18,724 nt of DNA from the NCBI GenBank assembly GCA_964456095.1, contig CAYVZF010000024.1, positions 1-18,724 on the forward strand, in the 5' to 3' direction. Under the pieces are notes generated by a model, which saw only the letters and a list, made by a program, of their open reading frames with translations, made no database searches and was not told where the DNA came from. Positions within the stretch are counted from its first letter, which is position 1; each line of letters begins with the position of its first letter. Of the stretch, positions 6,474 through 15,221 are shown in pieces. The position numbers were made by a program, and so were the translations under genes. This stretch comes from CANRPC01 sp964456095 (GTDB lineage: Bacteria > Bacillota_I > Bacilli_A > RFN20 > CAG-449).

Positions 6474-7880
6474 TTAAATAATATATTTTGTAGATAAAAT
6501 ATCAAATAAGTGAATTTGATCTAAATCAAATAATAATGAAATATTTTGATGTGATTTATAGTTCACATTAGCGCTTACTTTTGCTATTAATCGTTCTTTA
6601 CCTATAAATGTATGTACATAATATTCTTGACCTAATAATTCTGCAGTTATAATTTCTGTAACAAGAGGAGTAGATAATCTTGTCGCATTTGTTGACATTC
6701 CAGTAACTGAAATATTTTCAGGTCTAATTCCAAAACTTACAGAATGAATATTTCCACTTAATACATTATTTACATGATCAATTAACTCATCAATTTTCTT
6801 TAAATTGATTTCATCTAAACTAATTTCATCATTAGATAAATTTGTTTTGTCTTTATTTATAATATCGTTTTTTTGTTTTGTATATAATTCTAATTCTTTT
6901 TTATAAAAATTATTAAAATTATTAATTTGTTCTTTATTTAATGTTATTTCAAATCCATTTTTCAAAATAACTTTGCCATTATTATAAGTAGCTTCGATAA
7001 TATTCATCGCGGGAGAACCAATAAACGTTGCAACAAATGTATTTGCTGGTTTATTATAAACCTCTCTTGGTGTACCAACTTGTTGAATATAACCTTTATT
7101 CATAACTACAATTCTAGAAGCCATTGTCATAGCTTCAGTTTGGTCATGTGTAACATAAATTGTAGTTGCTCCTAATGATTCATGAAGATTAACGATTTCA
7201 CTTCTCATTTGAACACGTAATTTTGCATCAAGGTTAGATAAAGGTTCATCCATTAAGAATACTTTTGTATCTCTTACAATTGCTCTTCCAAGCGCGACAC
7301 GTTGACATTGACCACCTGATAAGTTTTTAGGTTTTCTATCTAAATATTCTTCAAGTTGTAATGTTTTAGCTACTGATTTAACACGTTTATCGATTTCTTT
7401 TTTATCAACTTTACGCATTTTTAAACCAAAAGCCATATTGTTATATACAGACATATGAGGGTATAGAGCATAGTTTTGGAAAACCATTGAAATATTTCTA
7501 TCTTTAGGTTCTAAATCATTTGACCATACTCCATCTATATATAGATCACCAGAAGTTATAGCTTCTAAACCTGCGATCATACGAAGTGTTGTAGATTTAC
7601 CACATCCAGATGGTCCTACAAAAACAATAAATTCTTGCTCTTTAATGTCTAAATTAAAATCAAATACAGCTTGAACTCTATTACCATAGATTTTATTAAT
7701 ATTTTGTAATGAAATAAATGCATCTTTAGGAGCAACTTTAGGTTCTTTAACATGTTTTTTTTGATATTCTACTGTCTTTTTATAAACACGTTCTCTTTCT
7801 TTATCTAATAATTTATCTTCTTTTTCTTTATTTAAACGTTCTATCTTTTGTTCTTTAGATTCTTTTTTTAATAAACTCAT
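6474..7880 (-). CDS. Carbohydrate ABC transporter ATPase (MsmX/MalK/UgpC type) with extra N-terminal helix
   Basis: This ATPase powers import through the two permeases encoded upstream. All motifs are intact: Walker A GPSGCGKS (89-96), Q-loop Gln135, signature LSGGQ (187-191), Walker B VFLMDE (207-212) and switch His245 in VTHDQTEA. A TOBE/MalK-type regulatory region with FGIRPENISV follows. At 468 residues it is about 100 longer than typical MsmX proteins (about 365). The extra length comes from a highly charged Lys/Glu-rich N-terminal segment (about 1-52, likely helical or coiled coil) and a low-complexity charged insertion between the TOBE strands (roughly 310-365). AGGAGG lies 6 nt before the ATG. 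Many Gram-positive sugar importers share one ATPase encoded elsewhere, so a locus-specific copy is informative. Confidence 0.95.
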   Translation of the reverse strand: MSLLKKESKEQKIERLNKEKEDKLLDKERERVYKKTVEYQKKHVKEPKVAPKDAFISLQNINKIYGNRVQAVFDFNLDIKEQEFIVFVGPSGCGKSTTLRMIAGLEAITSGDLYIDGVWSNDLEPKDRNISMVFQNYALYPHMSVYNNMAFGLKMRKVDKKEIDKRVKSVAKTLQLEEYLDRKPKNLSGGQCQRVALGRAIVRDTKVFLMDEPLSNLDAKLRVQMRSEIVNLHESLGATTIYVTHDQTEAMTMASRIVVMNKGYIQQVGTPREVYNKPANTFVATFIGSPAMNIIEATYNNGKVILKNGFEITLNKEQINNFNNFYKKELELYTKQKNDIINKDKTNLSNDEISLDEINLKKIDELIDHVNNVLSGNIHSVSFGIRPENISVTGMSTNATRLSTPLVTEIITAELLGQEYYVHTFIGKERLIAKVSANVNYKSHQNISLLFDLDQIHLFDILSTKYII

Positions 7881-7889
7881 AAATGCCTC

Positions 7890-9308
7890 CTATTTTTGAT
7901 ACCATTTTACATAATCTATTTTATATCTAGCAGGTAATTCTGAATTTGTTGGAAGTCTATATCCATCATAATTTCCTCCTACAGCCATATTTAATAATAT
8001 ATGGAATTCTTGATCAAATGGAGCAGGGAGTTCTCCTGTACCTTCTTTCATTGACCAATCATTATTTGAAGCATTGACTTCAAAATATAAATTGTTATCT
8101 ACAAACCACTTAATGTAGCCTTCTTCCCATTCAACCGCATATGTATGGAATTTTGTAATGTTGTTATCTATATCAAATAAGTATGAACCATTTTTCCAAG
8201 TATGGTCACCATTAGCTCTTGCATAGTGTATAGTTCCATCCATGCTATTTGGAAGTCTACCTTTTGCTTCCATTATATCGATTTCACCGCTGTTAGGCCA
8301 AGAACCATATGGAGTAGTACTTTCAGGTAACATCCAAAATGCAGGCCATAAACCATCACCAGTAGGGCAAAGAAGTCTAGCTTCAATTCTACCATATTTG
8401 TATGCAACTTTTTTAGTAGATCTAATTCTACCACTTGTGTAATTTAAATTTTTAGTATCTTTTCTATCATCTTCTCTTTTAGCGGTAATAACTAAATTAC
8501 CATCATCAAATTTTAAATTATCTTCATGATAGAATTGTTGTTCTTGGTTACCCCAGTTAGAAACACCATATTTAGAACCATCACCAATCATTACTTCCCA
8601 TGAATTTGTATTTAATCTTCCTGAATTAAAATTATCAGCATAGATTAATTTATATTCACCGATTTTTTCGATGCCATCAACTTCAGTTTCACCATTATCT
8701 TTAGGTAAAATATTAATGACATAATTATCACTAACCGCTTTTGGATTTATTTTAGAAAAAGCATTTACGATTACTTTTCCTTCTTTACCAACTTGAAGAA
8801 TTTTTATTTTTCCGTCATCAGATATTTCCGCTAAAGCATCATTATTAACTTGCCATCCAATACCAGAATTAGTTGAATCACCATCTATTTCAGCATGTAA
8901 TGTTGCTTCTTCACCAACTTTTAAAGAAGTAATGCTTGAATTTATTGTAACGGATATTAATGAATTATATTTAACTTCAACATAGACAACTTCTTCTTTT
9001 TCAGTGTCTGTAACACTTGTCGCGGTTACTGTAGCTCTTCCAGAAGATATACCTTTTAATAATCCATCACTAGTTACTGTTGCAACCATTTCGTCATCTA
9101 CTTTCCATGTAACGCCTTTATCATCATTTTTAACTGTAGCTAATAATTGAATTTCGTTTCCGCATTCAACAAGTGTAGGGCATGATGGATCTATTTTAAC
9201 AATAATTGGTTCATTAGAAGCATTATTATTTTCACCACATCCATAAAATGTAGAAATTATTGCCAATGTTGATAAACATGTAATAATGTGTTTATTTACT
9301 TTCTTCAT
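7890..9308 (-). CDS. Lipoprotein GH16 endo-beta-1,3-glucanase with two Big_2 domains
   Basis: The 472-residue protein has a signal peptide ending in FYGC (lipid Cys24; an unusual lipobox with aromatic residues at -3 and -2). Two bacterial Ig-like Big_2 domains follow (about 33-113 and 117-200), then a GH16 domain (about 217-472). The EIDIME motif provides nucleophile Glu342, Asp344 and acid/base Glu347. WGNQEQQFY and WPAFWMLP match laminarinase-type GH16. It is the second GH16 of the window: same catalytic family as the plus-strand enzyme, but with stalk-like Ig domains instead of a CBM. The pair probably differ in reach or in product length. AAAGGAG lies 8 nt before the ATG. The gene sits 13 bp after the phosphorylase and 9 bp before the ATPase. 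Stop codon is TAG. Confidence 0.92.
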   Translation of the reverse strand: MKKVNKHIITCLSTLAIISTFYGCGENNNASNEPIIVKIDPSCPTLVECGNEIQLLATVKNDDKGVTWKVDDEMVATVTSDGLLKGISSGRATVTATSVTDTEKEEVVYVEVKYNSLISVTINSSITSLKVGEEATLHAEIDGDSTNSGIGWQVNNDALAEISDDGKIKILQVGKEGKVIVNAFSKINPKAVSDNYVINILPKDNGETEVDGIEKIGEYKLIYADNFNSGRLNTNSWEVMIGDGSKYGVSNWGNQEQQFYHEDNLKFDDGNLVITAKREDDRKDTKNLNYTSGRIRSTKKVAYKYGRIEARLLCPTGDGLWPAFWMLPESTTPYGSWPNSGEIDIMEAKGRLPNSMDGTIHYARANGDHTWKNGSYLFDIDNNITKFHTYAVEWEEGYIKWFVDNNLYFEVNASNNDWSMKEGTGELPAPFDQEFHILLNMAVGGNYDGYRLPTNSELPARYKIDYVKWYQK

Positions 9309-9321
9309 ACATTAATCTCCT

Positions 9322-12300
9322 TTATTCAATAACTAAAGTAATATTTGTTATTAATCCATCACGAATATCACTAGCTAATTTACCATTAACTACATCATAT
9401 TTTTTATCATTAATGATGTAAGTAAGTTTTTTATGTTCATATGCATTTATTTTATTAGGATTATAATAAGTAACATTGACTTTATTTAATAATTTGAAAG
9501 ATAAAGTACCATCATCTTTAAAGAATGATTTATCTAATTTAGGATCTAAATTTAATGTTAATAATCCATCTTTATAAATAAATAAGTTTTGTCCAAATAA
9601 CATTGTATTATACATATCTAAGAATTCTGTATTAGCTCCCGTTAATCTTGCAAAGAAACCTTGTCCGTGTATCTTATCATCAGGATTACAAGTAGGAACA
9701 ATAAATGAAGAACTTTCAATTGGACTTCTTCCATATATGTAAGGATCTAAATTATAAACTAAATTATTATTTATTTCTTTATAGAATTCTTTATAATATC
9801 CACCTTTTAATAATCCAAGAAGATGTTTATATGTCATGTGTAAGAAATCACATTCTCTTTCAAGCCATCCTTTTGTAAAAGCATGTACTCTACCTATTTC
9901 AAATGAAGCGTCATCTAATGAAGCGCATGTTTTATATATTTTAAGCTTTTTATCGTATAAATCAGTCTTTTTAATATTGTAATAGTCTTTTTTAGAAGTG
10001 ATTGATTTTCCAACTTTAAAGGCTCTAGCAGAAGCTTCTAAGAATAATGGAATTTTAACTAATTTAAAAGATTTAGGAGTTACTGTTTTATAACCTAAAT
10101 GATTTATCTTACCTGTTTCTTCATAATTATCAACTTCATAAACAATGTATGAAGGAATAATTCCATCATGGATTTGTTTTGCTTCTTTAATACCTTTTAA
10201 TAAGATCTTACGCATCTTTTTAAATAAAGCAATTACAGAAGATATTTTAATAGTTCTTTTTGTTCCTTTAACATTTATTGATGCATTTTTTCTTAGTATT
10301 TCTCTTCCTGATGTAACATTATTCCAATAATCAAATTGACTTATATTGTTATTAATTAATAAATGTAAATTATTTTTTATTATTTGATAAAGCTTATATT
10401 GTTCACTTAAAAATGTAATAGTTTCATTCTTATAAGAAGAAGCATATTCAATAAAGAAATCAATTAATCTTAATACTTCAATTGATTCACCAACACTTGA
10501 AGCAAATAATCCTGGTAAACCATTCATCGCATCATTCCAACCTGGTTTTTCACATTCCATTTCAATTCCCATTTGTCTTGAATCTAATGTAGAGAATTTT
10601 ATTAAACACAAGTTAACTATTTTTGATGCTAAGTCTACTGAAATAATATTTCCATTTTTATCTTTTAACCAATCAGTTTCTTTAATGTTAATATTACGTT
10701 TTTCACATGTTGTTTTTAATTTATTTAAATCAATCGCGCCGTATTGACGAATTCTACCATCTTTTAATAAACAGTATTTTTCACTTCTTGGTTCAACAAT
10801 AACAGGTGAATAGAAATAATGATAATCATTTCTAAATAGTAGTTCTTTTATTTTATCAGGATATACACTTACATAATTTAATAATAAATCAACATTATAT
10901 GTCCAGTGATCAATCCAATATCCTTCACGGAAGTCTCCTTCAACATTTTGAGATGAATTAGCTATAATTGTTTCAAATAATTTATCATAATCTTTGAAAT
11001 TGTTTTCTTTTAAGTATGTAAATAATTCAGAAGGTAAATATTTTTTAGAAACAATTTTATTTAATTTTTCATCATCAATAGGCAAAGTATAATTTTTATT
11101 AATAGTAAAAGTTAAAGGTCTAACACTTAATGGGTTTTGTCCATCAATTTGGATTAAATCAAAGAATATTTTAATGTTATAATCTTTAATAAATGGATAG
11201 AAATAAATGTCATTTCTTCTATTTTGATTTACATCTCTAAAATTACCTTCACCGCTTGAATAATATGTATCTGAAATAATAAACCAGTTATAATCTCTTT
11301 CCATATCTCCGTGTTTTCTTCCATAAACATAATAAGGATTGTTTTCACTTAATTTAATAGGGAAGCCACCACGAAGATTATTATCAAGTAATGATTGTTT
11401 TGCATATTTATCAAATAAAGGAATATTTGATTCAATTTCAACTGGTGATAATAACTCATCAATTATATTTTCAGATTCATTAATATACTCATTAATTTTT
11501 GTAATATTAATATTACTTAATTTTTCTTTAAAAATATTTATATTCTTAAATGTTCCATATACGCTTACAAATTCATATTCTTCATTAGTTTTTAAAGTAA
11601 ATGAAGTATGTGAAAACGCACATGGTAACTTATTTTCTGTTTGTTGTTTTGTATTTATAACATTATTATTTTCAATAAAATTAGAAGGACTTCTTAATGA
11701 TAAATCATTTCCAAAAACTATATAAGGATCAACAATTGCATTTAATCTATTGTTATTTTGATCAACGCTTATAAAAGCATTACCATTTTTTATCTCTTTT
11801 ACTTCTGAACAGTCACCTGTTGAAGTTTTAAATTTAACAAATGGCATATTGTCATCAAGATTTTCTATTTGACAATATGCAGCCATAAGAGATACTAATT
11901 CTTTATAATCTCCATTTGATAATCCATTAGGGAAGAAGATAGGAAGACCATCAATAACATCAAAATTTAAATCTTTATTTGATGTATTAATAAATTTTAC
12001 TTTTCTAATTAATCCTGAATATGGTTCATGTGGAATAGTAGAATAAGTAATTCTAATTAAAAAATCTTTTTCTTGCTCTTCTATTTCTAGTTTTGCTTTA
12101 TCTATAAACATTTTAGTGTTTGAATTATTTTGATTTGAGAATGGCTCTACAAATTCATCATTAATTTTTACAAATGTTCTAAATGATTTTGTTGAAATGT
12201 TTTGATAAGCAAGATTTGCGCTGTCAAAGGGAATAATTGGTGTTGCTTTTGAATTAACACCAAATGAGGACATTGCTTGTCCTCTATTACAATAAAACGC

Positions 12301-12414
12301 CCATAAAGGCTTTCCATCTATTCCGCTGACCGCGGGGAAAAAAGATGAGAAAGTCTTTGCGTTTTGGAAATCTTCGATTATAAATGTATTGCCTTTGAAA
12401 TAATATTTAATCAT
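9322..12414 (-). CDS. Cytosolic inverting beta-glucan phosphorylase (GH94-clan; likely GH149/GH161 beta-1,3-oligoglucan phosphorylase)
   Basis: The 1030-residue protein has no signal peptide. An N-terminal beta-sandwich (about 1-300) leads to an (alpha/alpha)6 barrel with EKPGWNDAMNGLPG (622-635), where Asp628 is the expected general acid. This is the GH94-type phosphorylase signature. The protein is longer than cellobiose phosphorylases (about 800) and close to GH149/GH161 beta-1,3-glucan phosphorylases (about 1000-1200). Motifs such as YGRKHGDMERDYNWF (364-378) and GNFRDVNQNRRND (390-402) fit that group as I recall it. The reaction would be phosphorolysis of beta-1,3-oligoglucans to alpha-glucose 1-phosphate, saving ATP. 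Flanking GH16 enzymes and the importer support beta-1,3-glucan over cellobiose. AAGGAG precedes the start. Phosphorylase is confident; family number is inferred. Confidence 0.85.
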   Translation of the reverse strand: MIKYYFKGNTFIIEDFQNAKTFSSFFPAVSGIDGKPLWAFYCNRGQAMSSFGVNSKATPIIPFDSANLAYQNISTKSFRTFVKINDEFVEPFSNQNNSNTKMFIDKAKLEIEEQEKDFLIRITYSTIPHEPYSGLIRKVKFINTSNKDLNFDVIDGLPIFFPNGLSNGDYKELVSLMAAYCQIENLDDNMPFVKFKTSTGDCSEVKEIKNGNAFISVDQNNNRLNAIVDPYIVFGNDLSLRSPSNFIENNNVINTKQQTENKLPCAFSHTSFTLKTNEEYEFVSVYGTFKNINIFKEKLSNINITKINEYINESENIIDELLSPVEIESNIPLFDKYAKQSLLDNNLRGGFPIKLSENNPYYVYGRKHGDMERDYNWFIISDTYYSSGEGNFRDVNQNRRNDIYFYPFIKDYNIKIFFDLIQIDGQNPLSVRPLTFTINKNYTLPIDDEKLNKIVSKKYLPSELFTYLKENNFKDYDKLFETIIANSSQNVEGDFREGYWIDHWTYNVDLLLNYVSVYPDKIKELLFRNDYHYFYSPVIVEPRSEKYCLLKDGRIRQYGAIDLNKLKTTCEKRNINIKETDWLKDKNGNIISVDLASKIVNLCLIKFSTLDSRQMGIEMECEKPGWNDAMNGLPGLFASSVGESIEVLRLIDFFIEYASSYKNETITFLSEQYKLYQIIKNNLHLLINNNISQFDYWNNVTSGREILRKNASINVKGTKRTIKISSVIALFKKMRKILLKGIKEAKQIHDGIIPSYIVYEVDNYEETGKINHLGYKTVTPKSFKLVKIPLFLEASARAFKVGKSITSKKDYYNIKKTDLYDKKLKIYKTCASLDDASFEIGRVHAFTKGWLERECDFLHMTYKHLLGLLKGGYYKEFYKEINNNLVYNLDPYIYGRSPIESSSFIVPTCNPDDKIHGQGFFARLTGANTEFLDMYNTMLFGQNLFIYKDGLLTLNLDPKLDKSFFKDDGTLSFKLLNKVNVTYYNPNKINAYEHKKLTYIINDKKYDVVNGKLASDIRDGLITNITLVIE

Positions 12415-12452
12415 ATGATACTCCTTCGTGTGTTATTGAAAATTAATAAAAT

Positions 12453-13796
12453 TTAATATGTAAATGTTGGATAAATTGCCTTAAATGTAGGTATTGAACC
12501 TTCATAAATATTCCAAATATCTGTCGAATAATTTGAATATAAAGAAATATCTTTTAATTCAGTTTTATCTTTAATTTGACAATTATTAAAAACACCTTTA
12601 TCTGGTCCATCATCTGGTTTATTAACATTTAAATGTGTTTGTCCAAATGGTGCATCAAATCCTAGTGTTGTAGGGAATTTTAATGCATAACAGTCTTTTG
12701 CATTACCCCAAGATTTTCCAATACCAGCATATACACCAGTACTTGTTAAACCATTAGAATCTGACCATCCTTTATCACCGCTATAAAATATATGATAATT
12801 GATAGGAGTTTCATTTTCTGCATAATTATCATTTAAATAATCATCATTATAATCTGTATAAGTTGAAATTATTTGACATGTTGCTAAAGAGATAACGTTA
12901 TTAATTTGACCACCATTGATGCCAACAATTCCACCAACATTACAGTTATCATCATAAAAGTGAGTAGACATTAATGCACTACAAGTATCATTAATAAAAA
13001 CATTTTCAATTAATCCTTGATTTGATCCACATAATACACCAACAATAGTTCTACCAGTTATTTTACAATTATCTAATTTAAGATTTCTTACAATACCACT
13101 TGAACCGATTGTTTGAAAGACACCCCAGTTATTACCTTCACTATGAGATTCATCAGTAAATAGAGGATGACCTTCATAAGCTTTTAAATTTGTTGTTGCA
13201 TCTAAGGAATATTTAGAAGTTATATTTGAAATTGTATAACCATTTCCATCAAAAATTCCTAAAAATTCTTGGTCTGCACGATAATCACTTTCCATAAAAC
13301 CTAAAGGTTCAAAATTTGAAATAGATGAACAATCGATATCATTACCTAAAATGTATGAGCCTTGAGGATTTTGATTTATATTTTGTAAATCTGAAGCAGT
13401 TTTAATTACTTTATCAACCATTAAAATATTTGTTGATACGCTTGTTCCATTTTCTAAACGAATTTTTAAAGATTGATCACCAGAAGAAATAATAACATCT
13501 TCTTCTTCATCTAAAAGTACTTTACCATCAATAGTTAAAATCCCATTAGAATATTCAAAATTTTGACTATAAACTCTAATACGAGGACCAATACTTAAAT
13601 CGATTGGATTCGCTGATAATTCAATTTTTAATTGAATTTTTTCAGGAACAGAAGATAAATCGACATAAGCATTTTTTAAGAAGACTTCATCACCAGTTTG
13701 TAATGTAACTGAAGAAGTGCTTCCACCACATGAATACATTAAAGAACTAGAAAGTAATAATCCTGTTAAACTGAATATTTTTAAATATTTATTCAT
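12453..13796 (-). CDS. Surface lipoprotein with beta-helix (GLUG-like) repeats, paralogue of its upstream neighbour
   Basis: The 447-residue protein has a lipoprotein signal (lipid Cys23 in MYSC) and an Ig-like beta domain (about 28-130). A repetitive region (about 132-420) has the style of GLUG/parallel beta-helix proteins: GSYILGNDIDC, IFDGNGYTISNI, SGIVRNLKLDNC, NQGLIENVFI, VGGIVGINGGQINNV. It ends in TDIWNIYEGSIPTFKA, which matches the tail NTNIWALNDGEIPTLK of the upstream neighbour, so the two are paralogues. No catalytic motif is visible. Position between transporter and phosphorylase genes suggests glucan binding or cell-surface display in this pathway. A polysaccharide lyase or GH activity in the helix cannot be excluded. 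AGGAG lies 6 nt before the ATG; the gap to the neighbour is 9 bp. Confidence 0.78.
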   Translation of the reverse strand: MNKYLKIFSLTGLLLSSSLMYSCGGSTSSVTLQTGDEVFLKNAYVDLSSVPEKIQLKIELSANPIDLSIGPRIRVYSQNFEYSNGILTIDGKVLLDEEEDVIISSGDQSLKIRLENGTSVSTNILMVDKVIKTASDLQNINQNPQGSYILGNDIDCSSISNFEPLGFMESDYRADQEFLGIFDGNGYTISNITSKYSLDATTNLKAYEGHPLFTDESHSEGNNWGVFQTIGSSGIVRNLKLDNCKITGRTIVGVLCGSNQGLIENVFINDTCSALMSTHFYDDNCNVGGIVGINGGQINNVISLATCQIISTYTDYNDDYLNDNYAENETPINYHIFYSGDKGWSDSNGLTSTGVYAGIGKSWGNAKDCYALKFPTTLGFDAPFGQTHLNVNKPDDGPDKGVFNNCQIKDKTELKDISLYSNYSTDIWNIYEGSIPTFKAIYPTFTY

Positions 13797-13805
13797 TTTT
13801 TACTC

Positions 13806-15203
13806 CTATTCTTGGACTTTTAATGTAGGAATTTCGCCATCATTTAATGCCCAAATATTTGTATTTAAATTATATGTTTCTTTTTTTGCTAAACTAAAAT
13901 CAATACCACTTGTATATCCAGTTTGATCTAATACTGCATATCCCCAGTCCCAAACTTGTCCACCAATTGCGGTGTGATTAGTATAGAAGTTTTCAACTGT
14001 AAATGTTTGAGGTGTAGATGCATCATATCCACCAACTGGATAAGCGTGATCAGCATATATTGTTGATTTACCAACTGTATCTAAAACATTAACTACTACA
14101 TCACGAGTTGTACCTTTAATCATTCCTGTAACAGCAGCACAGAAAGGTACATAACCATTAGAATCTGCTTTTAATCCAGTATCATAAGAGTGATTAACTT
14201 CGAAATAGCAGTTTTCGATTAAACCTTCATTGCTTGCTGCAATTGTACCAGTACCCCAACCAGAACCATTTTCGCCGATTTCACAGCTTAAAGCAAGATT
14301 TCTAACAGTACCTTTTGCACCAATTAAAGAGAATAATCCTCCATTTGCGCCTGATGATGATTCACCTTCTACGACAAAATTAGATATTTTATGACCTCTT
14401 CCATCAAATGTGCTTTGTAAATCACATGTACTTGATTTTCTTTTTGATGGAGAAATAACATAACCTTCTAAATCTATATCATTTGCTAAATAATAGTTAC
14501 TTGTTAAGTTATTTGTTCCTGCTTTATTTGTAACTAAGTCGATTAATTCATCCGCTGTTGAAATTTCAGTCCATCCTGTATAATCTTGTTTAATTAAGAA
14601 ATTATATTCAGCTGTTAATAAATAAGGACCTACATATGCTTTTAATTCGATTACTTCACTTCCAGCATAGAATGGACGGAATTGTTGTGAAGTTTTACCA
14701 TTACCAATAAATGTTCCTTTATTATATTTTGAAGACCATTCTAATTTGACATCAAAATTATTTGGATTATATATATTAGCGCTAAATAAAGCAGTACCAC
14801 CATTATTTGACAAAACCATTGTTGGTGTTTCAGTAACAATTGAAAGTGTTGGTATTGATGATTCAACTACATCTATTACATATTCTTGAGAAATGGTTGA
14901 ATCTTTTCTAGAAGAGATTGTAATAATAACTGTGCCAGGTTTTAATCCTGTTACAATACCTTCTGAATCAACTGTTGCTATAGTTACATCACTACTTGTA
15001 GCGTTATAACCTAATCTTTCTGTATCGTTACTAACAGTAACCATTAATCTAATAGTAGAATTAACTTCTACTGATGTAGGACCAGAAACAGAAATTGATA
15101 TTCCGTTACTAACTTGTTGCGAATTATCACCTGAGTTACATGAAACAAGTGTTCCACCAAGTAATAAGATCGATAAGATTGCTAATTTAAATTGTTTTTT
15201 CAT
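13806..15203 (-). CDS. Surface lipoprotein with Big_2, Ig-like and beta-helix (GLUG-like) regions
   Basis: The 465-residue protein has a signal peptide with lipobox LVSC (lipid Cys22) and a Big_2 Ig-like domain (about 33-113, with VTIATVDSEGIVTGLKPGT). A second Ig-like segment follows (about 115-205), then a beta-helix-like region (about 207-440) with YYLANDIDLEGY, TFDGRGHKISNFVVEG, GLFSLIGAKGTVRNLAL and NEGLIENCYFEV. These repeats resemble Pfam GLUG motifs found in surface adhesins. It lies 18 bp behind the permease gene and 9 bp before its paralogue, so it is co-expressed with the importer. It may hold glucan chains near the solute-binding protein or GH16 enzymes. No catalytic residues are recognisable, and the function is not established for this family. 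Stop codon is TAG; AAAGGAG precedes the start. Confidence 0.78.
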   Translation of the reverse strand: MKKQFKLAILSILLLGGTLVSCNSGDNSQQVSNGISISVSGPTSVEVNSTIRLMVTVSNDTERLGYNATSSDVTIATVDSEGIVTGLKPGTVIITISSRKDSTISQEYVIDVVESSIPTLSIVTETPTMVLSNNGGTALFSANIYNPNNFDVKLEWSSKYNKGTFIGNGKTSQQFRPFYAGSEVIELKAYVGPYLLTAEYNFLIKQDYTGWTEISTADELIDLVTNKAGTNNLTSNYYLANDIDLEGYVISPSKRKSSTCDLQSTFDGRGHKISNFVVEGESSSGANGGLFSLIGAKGTVRNLALSCEIGENGSGWGTGTIAASNEGLIENCYFEVNHSYDTGLKADSNGYVPFCAAVTGMIKGTTRDVVVNVLDTVGKSTIYADHAYPVGGYDASTPQTFTVENFYTNHTAIGGQVWDWGYAVLDQTGYTSGIDFSLAKKETYNLNTNIWALNDGEIPTLKVQE

Positions 15204-15221
15204 ATATGATTGACTCCTTTT

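Noticed and set aside
6473..6505. Longer start (TTG 6505) for the two-TM protein
   Set aside because: It has no ribosome site and would overlap the ATPase gene by 32 nt. ATG 6472 sits one base after the ATPase stop codon, typical of coupled translation.
8242..8442. Open frame on the plus strand opposite the GH16 gene
   Set aside because: It lies wholly inside a confidently assigned GH16 catalytic domain on the other strand, has no ribosome site and no recognisable domain.
11339..11725. 128-codon open frame on the plus strand opposite the phosphorylase gene
   Set aside because: It is antisense to conserved phosphorylase coding sequence with no start signals. Long antisense frames are expected in AT-rich coding DNA.
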